The notes below the pieces were generated by a model. The model made no database searches. It was not told the origin of the DNA and saw only the letters and a program-made list of their open reading frames with translations. Both the position numbers and the translations under genes were made by a program. From Nonomuraea soli (lineage in GTDB: Bacteria; Actinomycetota; Actinomycetes; Streptosporangiales; Streptosporangiaceae): a stretch of 64,000 nt of DNA. This document shows positions 41,306 through 50,287 of the stretch, one piece after another. The stretch spans positions 682,001 to 746,000 of the forward strand of contig NZ_JACDUR010000001.1 of assembly GCF_013761175.1 (NCBI RefSeq), given 5' to 3'. How positions within the stretch are numbered: the stretch's first letter is position 1; each line of letters starts with the position of its first letter.

Positions 41306-42529
41306 ATGGCTATCGAACCTTACCGGCGTCTGCTGCAACTGCCCGGTGTGCGCACCCTGCTCCTGGTGGGGCTGATCGCGCGCATCCCGGCCACCGCCAC
41401 GGCGATGGCCCTGACCCTGCACGTCGCGCCCGCGTCCGGCCTCAACATGGGCTTCGCGGCGGCGGGAGTCGTGGGCATGGCCAGCACCATCGGCATGGCC
41501 GTCGGCTCGCCGCTGTCGGGAAGGTTCGTCGACCGGTACGGCATGCGTCCCGTCCTGCTCGCCACGACCCTGGCGCAGGCGCTCTTCTGGGGCACCGCGT
41601 GGCTCATGCCGTACTGGGTGCTCGTGGTCGCCTCCGGGCTCGCCGGCCTGCTGGCGCTGCCGGTGTTCTCGGTGATCCGGCAGAGCCTGACCGCGATGGT
41701 CCCCGTCGAGCAGCGGCGCGTGGGCTTCTCCTTCGACTCGATGTCGGTGGAGTTGTCCTACATGGCGGGCCCCGCCCTGGCCGTGCTCGGCTCCACGATC
41801 CTGGGCAGCACGTGGACGATGGCGGTCATCGCGGTGGGCATGACCGGTTCGGGCGTGGCGCTGCTCGTCCTCAACCCCCCGGTGCGCTCGGCCGCCGAGC
41901 AGCGGGAGGCCGCTGTCACCGTGTCGCGTCGCAGCTGGTTCACGCCGGCCTTCGTGGCCCTGCTCGGCACGACCGCCGCCGCCACCTTCGTGCTCACCGC
42001 CACGGAGCTGTCGCTGGTGGCGACGATGGAGCACACCGGGGCGCTGCAGTGGGTGGCGCTGGCGGTGCCGATCTGGTGTGCCTACTCCCTGGCGGGCGGG
42101 TTCATCTACGGCGGGCTGCCGCGCGGGTTCTCGCCGCTGTTCCTGGTCGGCGCGATGGGGCTGCTCACGATCCCGGTGGCGCTGCTCGCGCATGACTGGC
42201 GGCTGGTGGTGCTGGCGCTGGTGCCCGCGGGTCTGTTCTGCGCCCCGTCGCTGACCTCGACGGTCGACGTGCTCAGCCGGTGGGTGCCGGCGGGGGCGCG
42301 TGGCGAGGCGATGGGCTTCCACGGCACGGCGCTGCTCATCGGCGGCGCGGCCTCGGCGCCGATCGCGGGCGCCATCATCGACTCGGCCGGCCCGGCCTGG
42401 GCCTTCGCGATGGCGGGCGGCGTGGGGGCGGGCATGGTGCTGCTGGCCCTGCCGTTCTGGCGGCGCCGCGGCTCGACGACCGAGACGCCGGCGGAGGAGG
42501 AGCTGGTGCAGGAGAGCATCCCCGCTTGA
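41306..42529 (+). CDS. MFS transporter, 12-helix
   Basis: Inner-membrane transporter of 407 residues with about 12 membrane segments. The loop 2-3 motif A variant is GSPLSGRFVDRYGMRPVLLA. The second half repeats the pattern less clearly, and the short hydrophilic C-terminus ends EELVQESIPA. ATG 41306 follows GGTGGAGGT. The family is close to YfcJ/SetA-like drug or sugar efflux proteins, but substrate cannot be told from sequence. It is divergent from panB with ~165 bases between; CACAAT near 41278 is a possible -10. Confidence 0.88.
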   Translation: MAIEPYRRLLQLPGVRTLLLVGLIARIPATATAMALTLHVAPASGLNMGFAAAGVVGMASTIGMAVGSPLSGRFVDRYGMRPVLLATTLAQALFWGTAWLMPYWVLVVASGLAGLLALPVFSVIRQSLTAMVPVEQRRVGFSFDSMSVELSYMAGPALAVLGSTILGSTWTMAVIAVGMTGSGVALLVLNPPVRSAAEQREAAVTVSRRSWFTPAFVALLGTTAAATFVLTATELSLVATMEHTGALQWVALAVPIWCAYSLAGGFIYGGLPRGFSPLFLVGAMGLLTIPVALLAHDWRLVVLALVPAGLFCAPSLTSTVDVLSRWVPAGARGEAMGFHGTALLIGGAASAPIAGAIIDSAGPAWAFAMAGGVGAGMVLLALPFWRRRGSTTETPAEEELVQESIPA

Positions 42530-42549
42530 GTTCCCCGACTCAAGGCGCC

Positions 42550-43380
42550 TTATGGAGGCGCTCCTCCACCGCCGCCCTTCGACGTGGCGCCCGGGTCGAC
42601 GCCCAGCGTCATGGTCAGCGTGTACCCGTCCTCCACCACCGACGGCGTGAGGAGCGTCAGTGTGGGCACCATCGCCTTCGGGTCGCCCCCTGACCGCTCC
42701 GCCTCGCCGTACACCTGGTCGTCGGCGAGCTTCGTCGGCTCCAGCACGTGCCGCGCGTACGGATCCAGCCCGGAGTAGGCTCCGACCACGTCGTCGGGAA
42801 AGAGGATCTGCGTCGTCTGCACCGTGGTCCCGCCGTCGTACGTCCTGCCGATGTCACCGCCCTGGTGCACCTTGACGTGGATGTGCGTGACCCGCGGGCT
42901 GTACCACCCGGGCACGATGCTGGTGAAGGTCGCCACCCCGGACGCGTCGGTGACCTGGACGCCGCGCAGGAACGTCTTCTCGTCGCCGGTTCCGTCCTCG
43001 GCGGGCACCTGTCCGCCGGGTGACTTGTCGGTGTAGCCCGAGTAGTACCCCCACGCGTCGCAGTGCCAGATCTCCACGGGGGCGTTCGAGACGGGCGCGC
43101 ACCCGTCGGTCAGGTCGACCACGGTGAGCGTGAGGGCGAGCGGGAAGCCGGGTTTGCCCTCGGTGATGTCCTGCCGTACGAGCTGGTTGTCGAGGTAGTA
43201 GGGCCCCTGGGTGACCTCGGGGGTCATGACGCAGACCGCGCCCGAGGTGGCGGTCGCGGTGCCGCCTGCGGACCCTCCGGCCGCACCGGTCTGGCCGGAG
43301 GTGCCGCAGGCGGCGGTCAGTCCGATGGCGAGGCCCGCGGCCAGCACGTCGCGGCGGCTTGGTGCGATGTCGTCCGTCAC
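42550..43380 (-). CDS. Tat-exported intradiol dioxygenase-like lipoprotein
   Basis: Exported protein of 276 residues. The N-terminus has a twin-arginine motif and lipobox (SRRDVLAAGLAIGLTAACG), followed by a Gly/Thr-rich linker and an intradiol ring-cleavage dioxygenase domain. Candidate Fe(III) ligands are Tyr in QGPYYLDNQ or WGYYSGY, Tyr in VPGWYSPR and two His in RVTHIHVKVH. Intracellular relatives cleave catechols; secreted forms are common in actinomycetes and may act on lignin-derived aromatics, which is inference. Start GTG 43380 gives a short n-region typical of Tat signals; GTG 43389 is an alternative. The C-terminus is a Gly-rich tail. Confidence 0.88.
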   Translation of the reverse strand: MTDDIAPSRRDVLAAGLAIGLTAACGTSGQTGAAGGSAGGTATATSGAVCVMTPEVTQGPYYLDNQLVRQDITEGKPGFPLALTLTVVDLTDGCAPVSNAPVEIWHCDAWGYYSGYTDKSPGGQVPAEDGTGDEKTFLRGVQVTDASGVATFTSIVPGWYSPRVTHIHVKVHQGGDIGRTYDGGTTVQTTQILFPDDVVGAYSGLDPYARHVLEPTKLADDQVYGEAERSGGDPKAMVPTLTLLTPSVVEDGYTLTMTLGVDPGATSKGGGGGAPP

Positions 43381-43461
43381 AAAAGCCACTCTGACCAGTG
43401 CGGATCCATGACCGGGCAAAGGCCGGTCCCGTGGCGCCCCCGACTTTACGAAACGAGCCCG

Positions 43462-43515
43462 TTGCGTATCGGAATACCTTGCGATACGCTCACGTTGCGA
43501 AACTCAAGCGTATCG
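43462..43515 (+). promoter_or_regulatory. promoter with three GCGTATCG half-sites (TetR operator)
   Basis: TTGCGT (43462-43467) and TACGCT (43485-43490) are separated by 17 bp, a good promoter for the MFS-TetR operon. GCGTATCG (43464-43471) and CGATACGC (43482-43489) form a perfect inverted repeat with a 10-bp spacer lying exactly over the promoter. A third GCGTATCG is at 43508-43515 near the predicted start of transcription. Repressor binding would block RNA polymerase. The TetR gene two positions downstream is the expected repressor. Confidence 0.75.
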
Positions 43516-43537
43516 AAATGAGGAATGAGGCGGGACC

Positions 43538-45073
43538 ATGTCTGAGGAAGCCGGACACCCGAAACGCTGGACCATCCTGGGAGTGCTGGTCTTCAGCCTG
43601 CTGGCGGTCGTGCTCGACAACACGATCCTGAACGTCGCCATGAAAACGATCGCCGATCCCGTCCAAGGCCTGGGCGCGACCCAGGCCGAGCTCGAGTGGG
43701 CGATCAACTCCTACACGCTGGTCTTCGCCGGTCTGCTGTTCACCTTCGGCGTGATCGGCGACAGGACCGGCCGTAAGCGCATGTTGTTCATCGGCATGGC
43801 CCTGTTCGGGCTGGCGAGCCTGGCCAGCGCCTACGCGCAGGATCCCATGCAGCTGATCCTGGCCAGGGCGGCGATGGGCATCGGCGGAGCCGCGATCATG
43901 CCCGCGACCTTGGCGATCATCTCCAACGTCTTCCCCGCCAAGGAGCGCGGCAAGGCGATCGGCATCTGGGCCGGCGGCGTCGGCCTGGCCGTGGCGATCG
44001 GCCCGATCACCGGCGGATTTTTGATCGAGCACTTCTGGTGGGGCTCGGTCTTCCTGATCAACGTGCCGATCGTGCTGATCAGCATGATCCTCATCGGCAC
44101 CATCGTGCCGGAGTCGCGCGACCCCAAGCCGTCCAGGCTGGACCTCGTGGGTGTGCTCCTGTCGATCATCGGACTCATCGCGCTGACCTACGGCATCATC
44201 CGGGCGGGCGAGCTGGCCACGCTGGCGAGCGCCGAGGTGCTCGTGCCCACGATCGCCGGCGTCGCGGTGCTGGCCGCCTTCGTCTGGTGGGAGCGGCGCA
44301 TCCCGAACCCCATGTTCGACGTGCGCAGCTTCGGCAACGTCCGGTTCTCGACCGCCATCGGCATGATGGGCATCGTCTTCTTCGCCATGATGGGCGGGAT
44401 GTTCTTCCTGACCTTCTACATCCAGATCGTCAGGGGCTTCAGCCCGATCGAGGCGGGCGCGCTCATGATCCCGTTCGCCGCCGCCCAGCTGATCTTCGCT
44501 CCGCTCAGCCAGCGCGTGAACGAGCGCTTCGGCGCCAAGCTCACCGCCAGCGTCAGCCTGCTCGTGGTCACCGGCATCCTGGCCTCGTACGCCACGCTCG
44601 ACCTGACCACCAACATCGTGCTGATGGAGGTGCTCTTCTTCCTGCAGGGCGCGGCGATGGCCAACATCATGCCGCCCGCGACCACCGCGATCATGGAGTC
44701 GCTGCCCAGGGAGAAGGCGGGTGTCGGCTCGGCCATGAGCAACACCGTCCGCCAGGTCGCCGGCGCGATGGGCGTGGCGGTGCTCGGCTCGCTGCTGTCG
44801 TCCACCTACCGCGGCGAGATCGCCCCGGCGCTCGCGGGCCTCCCGCAGGACGTGCAGCACGCGGCGGGTGAGTCGCTGATGGCGACCGTGGCCACCGGAA
44901 ACCCGGCGCTGATCCCGCCGGCCTTCGACGCCTTCCTCGACGGCATGCACCTGACCACCCTGGTCTCGGCCGGCATCACGCTCCTGGGCGTGCTGATGGT
45001 GCTCAAGTGGATGCCCGGCAAGGAGCCTGCCGCGCCGAAGCAGCAGGAAACCAAGGAACCAGCGGTAGTGTGA
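43538..45073 (+). CDS. MFS drug exporter, DHA2 family
   Basis: Inner-membrane exporter of 511 residues with about 14 segments. The first helix has VVLDNTILNVAMKTIADP (DHA2 motif D1), loop 2-3 carries GVIGDRTGRKRMLFIG (motif A) and helix 5 has GVGLAVAIGPITGGFLIE (motif C). It ends with a Lys/Glu-rich tail. It is the first gene of a two-gene operon with a TetR repressor, under the operator-bearing promoter upstream. Inducible multidrug or self-resistance efflux is likely. Confidence 0.94.
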   Translation: MSEEAGHPKRWTILGVLVFSLLAVVLDNTILNVAMKTIADPVQGLGATQAELEWAINSYTLVFAGLLFTFGVIGDRTGRKRMLFIGMALFGLASLASAYAQDPMQLILARAAMGIGGAAIMPATLAIISNVFPAKERGKAIGIWAGGVGLAVAIGPITGGFLIEHFWWGSVFLINVPIVLISMILIGTIVPESRDPKPSRLDLVGVLLSIIGLIALTYGIIRAGELATLASAEVLVPTIAGVAVLAAFVWWERRIPNPMFDVRSFGNVRFSTAIGMMGIVFFAMMGGMFFLTFYIQIVRGFSPIEAGALMIPFAAAQLIFAPLSQRVNERFGAKLTASVSLLVVTGILASYATLDLTTNIVLMEVLFFLQGAAMANIMPPATTAIMESLPREKAGVGSAMSNTVRQVAGAMGVAVLGSLLSSTYRGEIAPALAGLPQDVQHAAGESLMATVATGNPALIPPAFDAFLDGMHLTTLVSAGITLLGVLMVLKWMPGKEPAAPKQQETKEPAVV

Positions 45074-45080
45074 GGCCGCG

Positions 45081-45686
45081 ATGAGCACGACAGAGACCGG
45101 TACGGCCCGCCCCGCGGGCCGTCCGCGCAGCGAGAAGGCCGAGAAGGCCATCCTGGAGGCCACCCTCGACCTCATCGGCGAGGGCAGCGGCGTCACCGAG
45201 CTCACGATCGAGGCGATCGCGGCACGGGCCGGCGTGGGCAAGACGACGATCTACCGGCGCTGGTCCAACAAGGAGGACCTGGTCGTCGACGCCCTGGCCA
45301 CGCTGAAGTCGCCGGTGCCCCACCTGTCGGGCGAATCGGTGCGCGGCGATCTCATCGTGCTCATGGAGGCGATGCGGCTCGACGCCCTGCAGAGCGACCG
45401 CCGATGCGTGATGAACATCGCGATGAGCGAGTCCGACCGCTATCCCCACCTGTTCGAGAAGTTCCGCCGCATCGCCATCGAGCCGCGGCGCGAGGCGATG
45501 CGTCAGGTGCTGCGCAGGGGGGTCGCCAACGGCGAGCTCCAGCCGGATCTCGACATCGACCTGGCCGTGCAGATCGTGAGCGGCCCGATGGTGATGTTCA
45601 CCCGCTGGGCCGACCCCGAGGACCTGACCGAGGACCTGCCGCGGCGGATCGTCGATCAGGTGCTCGCCGGTCTAGGCAGAAAGTGA
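45081..45686 (+). CDS. TetR-family repressor of the adjacent exporter
   Basis: Regulator of 201 residues, beginning seven bases after the exporter stop. The N-terminal HTH (residues ~18-65) is AILEATLDLIGEGSGVTELT then IEAIAARAGVGKTTIYRRWS followed by NKEDLVVDAL, a textbook TetR domain. The C-terminal ligand domain matches the TetR_C_16-like group (RRCVMNIAMSESDRYPHLFE). Repression of its own operon through the GCGTATCG sites is inferred from gene order and operator position. Confidence 0.93.
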   Translation: MSTTETGTARPAGRPRSEKAEKAILEATLDLIGEGSGVTELTIEAIAARAGVGKTTIYRRWSNKEDLVVDALATLKSPVPHLSGESVRGDLIVLMEAMRLDALQSDRRCVMNIAMSESDRYPHLFEKFRRIAIEPRREAMRQVLRRGVANGELQPDLDIDLAVQIVSGPMVMFTRWADPEDLTEDLPRRIVDQVLAGLGRK

Positions 45687-45708
45687 ACAATGCTCTAGTC
45701 TCCGCCGC

Positions 45709-47673
45709 ATGCGCCGTTTATTCGCCCTGGTCGGTCTGACCCTGGGGCTGCTCCTGCCCGCGAGCGCCGCCTTCGCGCACGAGGAGCGGGAGATCACCAT
45801 CCCCGACGGCTCCGGCTCGGTCCCCGCCCACCGGCAGGCCGAGCCGGACCTGCTCGTCTGCAAGAGCGACAAGGCCGCGTTCGAGCGGGCCGTCGCCGAC
45901 TTCCCCGCCGAGCTCAAGACCCGCAACCTCCAGCTGTGGGAACGTTGCCAGCAGGACGGCACCCGGCACCTGCAGGAAGCCGTCGACAAGGTCGACCGCC
46001 CGGGCATGACGATCGCCATCCTGCCCGGCCTCTACCTGGAGGAGCCCAGCCAGGCCGCCCCCGCCGGAGACTGCGCGAAGCTGCCCGCCCGCTGGTCGGA
46101 CTGGGGCTACCAGATCCTCACCTTCGAACAGCAGCAGAAGTGCCCGCACAACCAGAACCTGGTCGCCATCCTCGGCAAGCGGGACCTGCAGATCGAGGGC
46201 ACCGGCGCCGCCCCCACCGACGTGATCATCGACGCGGAGTACCGCAAGCTCAACGCCGTGCGCGCCGACCGTGCCGACGGGATCTACTTCCGCAACTTCA
46301 CCGCCCAGCGCACCACCTTCAACGGCGTCTACGTGCTCGAGACCGACGGATTCGTCATCGACCGGGTGCTCGGCCGCTGGACCGACGAGTACGGCTTCCT
46401 CACCTTCGCCACCGACCACGGCCTCTACACCGACTGCGAGGCCTACGGCAACGGCGACGGCGGCCTGTACCCGGGCAGCGCCTCCAACCTCAACGACGGC
46501 AAGGGCCACGACGTCGAGCGCTACGCCGTGGAGATCCGGCGCTGCAAGTCGCACCACAACGCCCTCGGCTACTCGGGCACGGCCGGCGACTCGGTCTGGG
46601 CGCACGACAACGAGTTCTACGACAACATGGTCGGCGCCACGATGGACAGCCTCTGGCCCGACCACCCCGGACTCCCGCAGAACCACGCCAAGTTCGAGAA
46701 CAACAAGATCTACAACAACAACGAGGACTACTACCGCCACCTGCGCGACGGCACCTGCTCCAAGCCGCCCGCCGAGCGCGGCTACGAGAACGGCGTCGTC
46801 TGCCCCCAGGTCGGCGTGCCGACCGGCGTCGGCCTGCTGGTCGCGGGCGGCAACTACAACCTCTTCAAGGGCAACCAGGTCAGCGGCCACCGCACCACCG
46901 GATTCCACCTGTTCGGCGTGCCCGCCTTCATCCGCGGCGAGGAGGACCTGGCCAAACAGGCCGACACCTCCAACCACAACCGCTACGAGGGCAACGTCTT
47001 CACCGGCAACACCCTCGACGTGTGGTGGGACGGCCAGGGCACCGGCAACTGCTTCCAGGGCGACACCGGCGCCTCCAGCCCTGCCGCACTGCCCGTCTGC
47101 ACCTCCGAAGGGCTGACCGGCGGCTCCAGCCGCGTGCTGGCCGAGCCGATGAAGGTGATGAAGCTCTACCTGTGCTCCGACTTCAGCGCCCGCGACGTCC
47201 GGCTGCCCGCCGGCTGCGACTGGTTCGGCGCCTCCGGGATCGGCATGGTCGAGACCCAGGTCGCGCTCGGCGGCTCCCTCGTGCTCGCGCTGCTGGCCGT
47301 GCTGTTCGCCGTCCGGGTACGGCGCGGCCTGGTGATCGTCGCCGCTGCCGCCGGAGTCGTCGGCCTGGCCCTGGACGTCTTCGCGGCCGCCACGGGCTCC
47401 ACGCTGCTCACCGGGGCGGCGGTGGCCCTGATGGGCGCCTGGCTCACGCTGCTCGGCGCGGTGCTGCGACGGGAACGGCCGGTGTTCGGGTGGTTCACGC
47501 TGCTGCTGGGCGTGCTCACGCTGGCCGACGCCGTCGACCGGCTGATCTACCTCATCCCGCTGATCCCGCTCGGGCCGGGCTGGTTCAGGGGGCTGTTCAC
47601 CGGCATCTGGGTGTTGTGGGCGGTCGTCGTGCTGGCCCCCCGGCCCCGCCGTACGGTCAAGCAGGCCGCATGA
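45709..47673 (+). CDS. exported right-handed beta-helix protein with C-terminal membrane domain
   Basis: Protein of 654 residues. Signal peptide (LFALVGLTLGLLLPASAAFA) is followed by a parallel beta-helix domain (~60-500) with NosD/pectate-lyase-like rungs such as IEGTGAAPTDVIIDAE, ADGIYFRNFTAQRTTFNGVY and NYNLFKGNQVSGHRTTGFHL. Several cysteines (DLLVCKSD, GDCAKL, QKCPHN) suggest disulfides. The C-terminus has about four to five membrane helices (VALGGSLVLALLAVLFAV onward), giving an unusual surface beta-helix plus membrane base. It starts a four-gene run linked by ATGA overlaps with a cupredoxin-like lipoprotein, a membrane protein and a TetR regulator. Function unknown. Confidence 0.85.
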   Translation: MRRLFALVGLTLGLLLPASAAFAHEEREITIPDGSGSVPAHRQAEPDLLVCKSDKAAFERAVADFPAELKTRNLQLWERCQQDGTRHLQEAVDKVDRPGMTIAILPGLYLEEPSQAAPAGDCAKLPARWSDWGYQILTFEQQQKCPHNQNLVAILGKRDLQIEGTGAAPTDVIIDAEYRKLNAVRADRADGIYFRNFTAQRTTFNGVYVLETDGFVIDRVLGRWTDEYGFLTFATDHGLYTDCEAYGNGDGGLYPGSASNLNDGKGHDVERYAVEIRRCKSHHNALGYSGTAGDSVWAHDNEFYDNMVGATMDSLWPDHPGLPQNHAKFENNKIYNNNEDYYRHLRDGTCSKPPAERGYENGVVCPQVGVPTGVGLLVAGGNYNLFKGNQVSGHRTTGFHLFGVPAFIRGEEDLAKQADTSNHNRYEGNVFTGNTLDVWWDGQGTGNCFQGDTGASSPAALPVCTSEGLTGGSSRVLAEPMKVMKLYLCSDFSARDVRLPAGCDWFGASGIGMVETQVALGGSLVLALLAVLFAVRVRRGLVIVAAAAGVVGLALDVFAAATGSTLLTGAAVALMGAWLTLLGAVLRRERPVFGWFTLLLGVLTLADAVDRLIYLIPLIPLGPGWFRGLFTGIWVLWAVVVLAPRPRRTVKQAA

Positions 47674-48053
47674 GGGCCTGGCTCGCCCTCGCGGCCTGCC
47701 TCGCCCTGGCGGGGTGCGGGCCGCTGTCCGACACCCACCACCGGCCCGGCACCAGCCACCAGGTGGTCACCGGCACGCCGACGGGCGCCGCCGACGCCAG
47801 CGCGACCGTCACCGTGAGCGGCGGCAAGGTCTCGCCGCCGCCCGGCTGGCTGTCGGTGGCCAAGGGACAGCAGGTCAGCCTCACCGTCACCAGCGACGTC
47901 GCCGACGAACTGCACGTGCACGGCTACGACGTCACGGCCGAGCTCCCCGCCGGGCAGGCCGTGACGGTCACCTTCGTCGCCGACCTCACCGGCGTGTTCG
48001 AGGTCGAGACGCACGGCAGCAAGCTGGTGCTCGTGCAGGTGGCCGTCAAATGA
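47670..48053 (+). CDS. cupredoxin-like lipoprotein
   Basis: Small exported lipoprotein of 127 residues. The lipobox is LALAGCGPLSD (Cys ~16). The mature part has a Greek-key pattern (ATVTVSGGKVSPPPGWLSVA, ELHVHGYDVTAELPAG, VFEVETHGSKLVLVQV) like cupredoxins. Candidate metal ligands are His in LHVHGYD and ETHGSK. A type 1 copper Cys is not seen, so it may bind copper differently or not at all. Both ends overlap neighbours by four bases (ATGA). Confidence 0.8.
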   Translation: MRAWLALAACLALAGCGPLSDTHHRPGTSHQVVTGTPTGAADASATVTVSGGKVSPPPGWLSVAKGQQVSLTVTSDVADELHVHGYDVTAELPAGQAVTVTFVADLTGVFEVETHGSKLVLVQVAVK

Positions 48054-49258
48054 TCTTCGCGCACGGGGTCGGCAGCCGCAGCGATCTGCCGATCCCGCTG
48101 TTCTACGCCTACGCCGGGGCCTTCGCCGCCCTGGTGATCTCCTTCCTGGCGCTGGGACTGCTGTGGGCCGACTCGCGCTTCGACGCCGACCGCGGCCGCG
48201 CCCTGCGGATACGGCCGCCGCTGCGGGCGCTGCGGTGGCTGACCCTGGCCGGTCTCGTCTACACCCTCGGCTGGCTGATCCTCGGGCCCGCCGACGACAA
48301 CGCCGCGCCGTACCTGATCTACGTGCTCTTCTGGGTCGGCCTCGTCCCGCTGTCGCTGCTGTTCGGGCCGGTGTGGCGCGCCCTGAGCCCCTTCCGCCTC
48401 CTGCCCGACCGCCCCCGCGCTCCGCTGCCCGCCCGCCTCGGCTACTGGCCCGCCGCCATCGGACTGCTGGCCTTCACCTGGATGGAACTCGTCGCCCCGG
48501 AACCCGCCGCCCCCGGCACGCTCCTGGCCTTCCTCCTGCTGTACGGCACAGCGCAGGTCACCGGCGTGCTGCGCTACGGCCACGCGTGGCTGCAGCGCGG
48601 CGACCCGTTCGAGGCCTACTCCACGCTCATCGGCCACCTGTCACCCGTCGGCAGACGCGATGGTGCGCTCGTCCTGCGCAACCCCTTCGACAACCTCGAC
48701 GCCATAGCCCCGGCGCCCGGCCTCGTCGCCACCGTCTGCGTCCTGCTCGGCAGCACCGGCTACGACGGATTCTCCACCGCGCCCGCCTGGGTCGACGCCC
48801 TCCAGTCCGGCCCCCTCGGCCGCGTCGGCCTCGGCACCGCCGGCCTGCTCGCCGCGATCACGCTCGTCGCCCTGCTGTACGGCGCGTGCCTGCGCCTGGC
48901 CGGCCTCATCGGCGGCGCCCGCGACCTGACCCCGCGCTTCGCCCACTCCCTGGTACCCATCGCGATCGGCTACCTGGTGGCGCACTACTTCTCGCTCCTC
49001 GTCATCGAAGGCCAGCGGGCGGTCATCCTCGCCCTCGGCCTCGACGCGCAGGTCAACCAGGAACCCGTCTCGCCCGGCGTGATCGCCACCGTCCAGGTGC
49101 TGGCCATCATCGCCGGCCACGTCCTCGGCGTCGTGGCCGCCCACGACCGCTCCGTGCGCCTGCTGCCCGCCGACCGCGCGGTGGCCGGGCAGATCCCGCT
49201 GTTCGTGCTGATGCTGTGCTACACCCTCGGCGGGCTGACCCTACTCTTTGCGGCATGA
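48050..49258 (+). CDS. polytopic membrane protein of the beta-helix/cupredoxin operon
   Basis: Integral membrane protein of 402 residues with about ten hydrophobic segments (FYAYAGAFAALVISFLALGL, LIYVLFWVGLVPLSLLFGPV, AIGYLVAHYFSLLVIEGQRA). The opening IFAHGVGSRSDLPIPLFYAY resembles actinobacterial proteins sometimes annotated, doubtfully, as fenitrothion hydrolase. Several His residues lie near membrane faces (VAHYFSLL, GHVLGVVAAHDRS). It is coupled by ATGA overlaps to the cupredoxin-like gene before it and the TetR gene after it. A metal-linked membrane process is possible but unproven. Confidence 0.82.
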   Translation: MIFAHGVGSRSDLPIPLFYAYAGAFAALVISFLALGLLWADSRFDADRGRALRIRPPLRALRWLTLAGLVYTLGWLILGPADDNAAPYLIYVLFWVGLVPLSLLFGPVWRALSPFRLLPDRPRAPLPARLGYWPAAIGLLAFTWMELVAPEPAAPGTLLAFLLLYGTAQVTGVLRYGHAWLQRGDPFEAYSTLIGHLSPVGRRDGALVLRNPFDNLDAIAPAPGLVATVCVLLGSTGYDGFSTAPAWVDALQSGPLGRVGLGTAGLLAAITLVALLYGACLRLAGLIGGARDLTPRFAHSLVPIAIGYLVAHYFSLLVIEGQRAVILALGLDAQVNQEPVSPGVIATVQVLAIIAGHVLGVVAAHDRSVRLLPADRAVAGQIPLFVLMLCYTLGGLTLLFAA

Positions 49259-49806
49259 GGCGAACACCGGTCCAGCAGCGCAGCGTCGAGCGGGTCAACC
49301 AGATGCTCGACGCCGCCGCCGAACTGCTCGAGGAAGGCGGCTACGACGCGCTCAGCACCCGCGCCCTGGCCGCGCGCACCGGATTGCCGATCGGCTCCAT
49401 CTACCGCTACTTCTCCGACAAACGCGCCCTGGCCGAGGCGCTCACACGGCGCAACCTGGAGCGCTTCCGCCAGCGGCTGGAGCAGCGGCTGGAGGGTGTC
49501 AGCCGGCTCGAGACGATGATCGACACGGTCGTCGCCGAATACCTCGACATGAAGGCGAACGTGCCCGGCTTCGCCGTCATGGACTTCGGCGACAACAGCG
49601 AGGTCGCGGGGGAGCTGGCGGGCATGGTCTCGGTGCTGCTCGGAGCGCCGCTCGACGACCGGCTCCGCCGTACAGTGCTGGCGGCCGTCGAGGCGGCCGA
49701 CGCGTTGCTGCGCGCGCACCACGACGATCCGGAGATGATCGAGGAGACGAAGGAGCTGCTCCGCGCCTATCTGGGAAGGCGGCTGTCGATCGTTCCCCCT
49801 CCCTGA
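49255..49806 (+). CDS. TetR-family regulator closing the beta-helix operon
   Basis: Regulator of 183 residues. The N-terminal HTH reads QMLDAAAELLEEGGYDALST then RALAARTGLPIGSIYRYFSD followed by KRALAEALTRRN, a standard TetR domain. The C-terminal domain (LETMIDTVVAEYLDMKANVP) is of the TetR_C_17-like type. Its ATG overlaps the TGA of the membrane protein, so it is expressed with the operon it probably controls. No clear palindromic operator was found upstream of 45709. It overlaps the decayed phosphotransferase remnant at its 3' end. Confidence 0.92.
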   Translation: MRRTPVQQRSVERVNQMLDAAAELLEEGGYDALSTRALAARTGLPIGSIYRYFSDKRALAEALTRRNLERFRQRLEQRLEGVSRLETMIDTVVAEYLDMKANVPGFAVMDFGDNSEVAGELAGMVSVLLGAPLDDRLRRTVLAAVEAADALLRAHHDDPEMIEETKELLRAYLGRRLSIVPPP

Positions 49807-50287
49807 GCCTCCGCTCCATCGCCCGGCCAGGGTCTTTCCGCACTGAGCCGCACCGACCAGTAGGCGGCCAGCAGGCGCCGGAACTCCAGCACCCGCCCCG
49901 CGTCGTAGGAGAAGTGCGACAGCAACCACGAGGCAGGGAACGACAGGGAGACGTGTTCGACGATCTCGGCCAGGTCGTAGGCGCGGTCGCAGCGCCCCGC
50001 TCGTCCGCTCCACCCGCCCGCCTGGGCGCGCCGTCGGCGGGGCAGGAGTGCAGCGTTTTGATCGCGGCAGCCATCGCCGCCACGTGCTCGGGTGTGATCT
50101 GCAGGGAGCGCAGTGGCACTCCCGGCAGGCGGGTCATCACCACCCGCGTCCCGTCGGACTCGATGGGCTCGGGTGCCAGGCCGGGGGCGTGTTCGGCCAG
50201 GTATGTCAGCGTGCGCCACTCACGCTCGGCGCCGCCCGGATCGTCAGGGAAGTCCTTGACGAAGGGCGTCACAGCGTCTCGCGCCAC
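49767..50287 (-). pseudogene. remnant of an aminoglycoside-phosphotransferase-like gene
   Basis: The N-terminal part (minus strand from GTG 50287) reads as a kinase N-lobe (MTRLPGVPLRSLQITPEHVA, then KTLHSCPAD). The frame then loses similarity, and the C-terminal part continues in another frame (CDRAYDLAEIVEHVSLSF, FSYDAGRVLEFRRLLAAYWS). The catalytic HxDxxxxN loop and DFE-like metal motif are missing between the two, so a deletion of roughly 90 codons plus a frameshift has removed the active site. It starts inside the end of nadE on the same strand. Boundaries are approximate. Confidence 0.75.
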
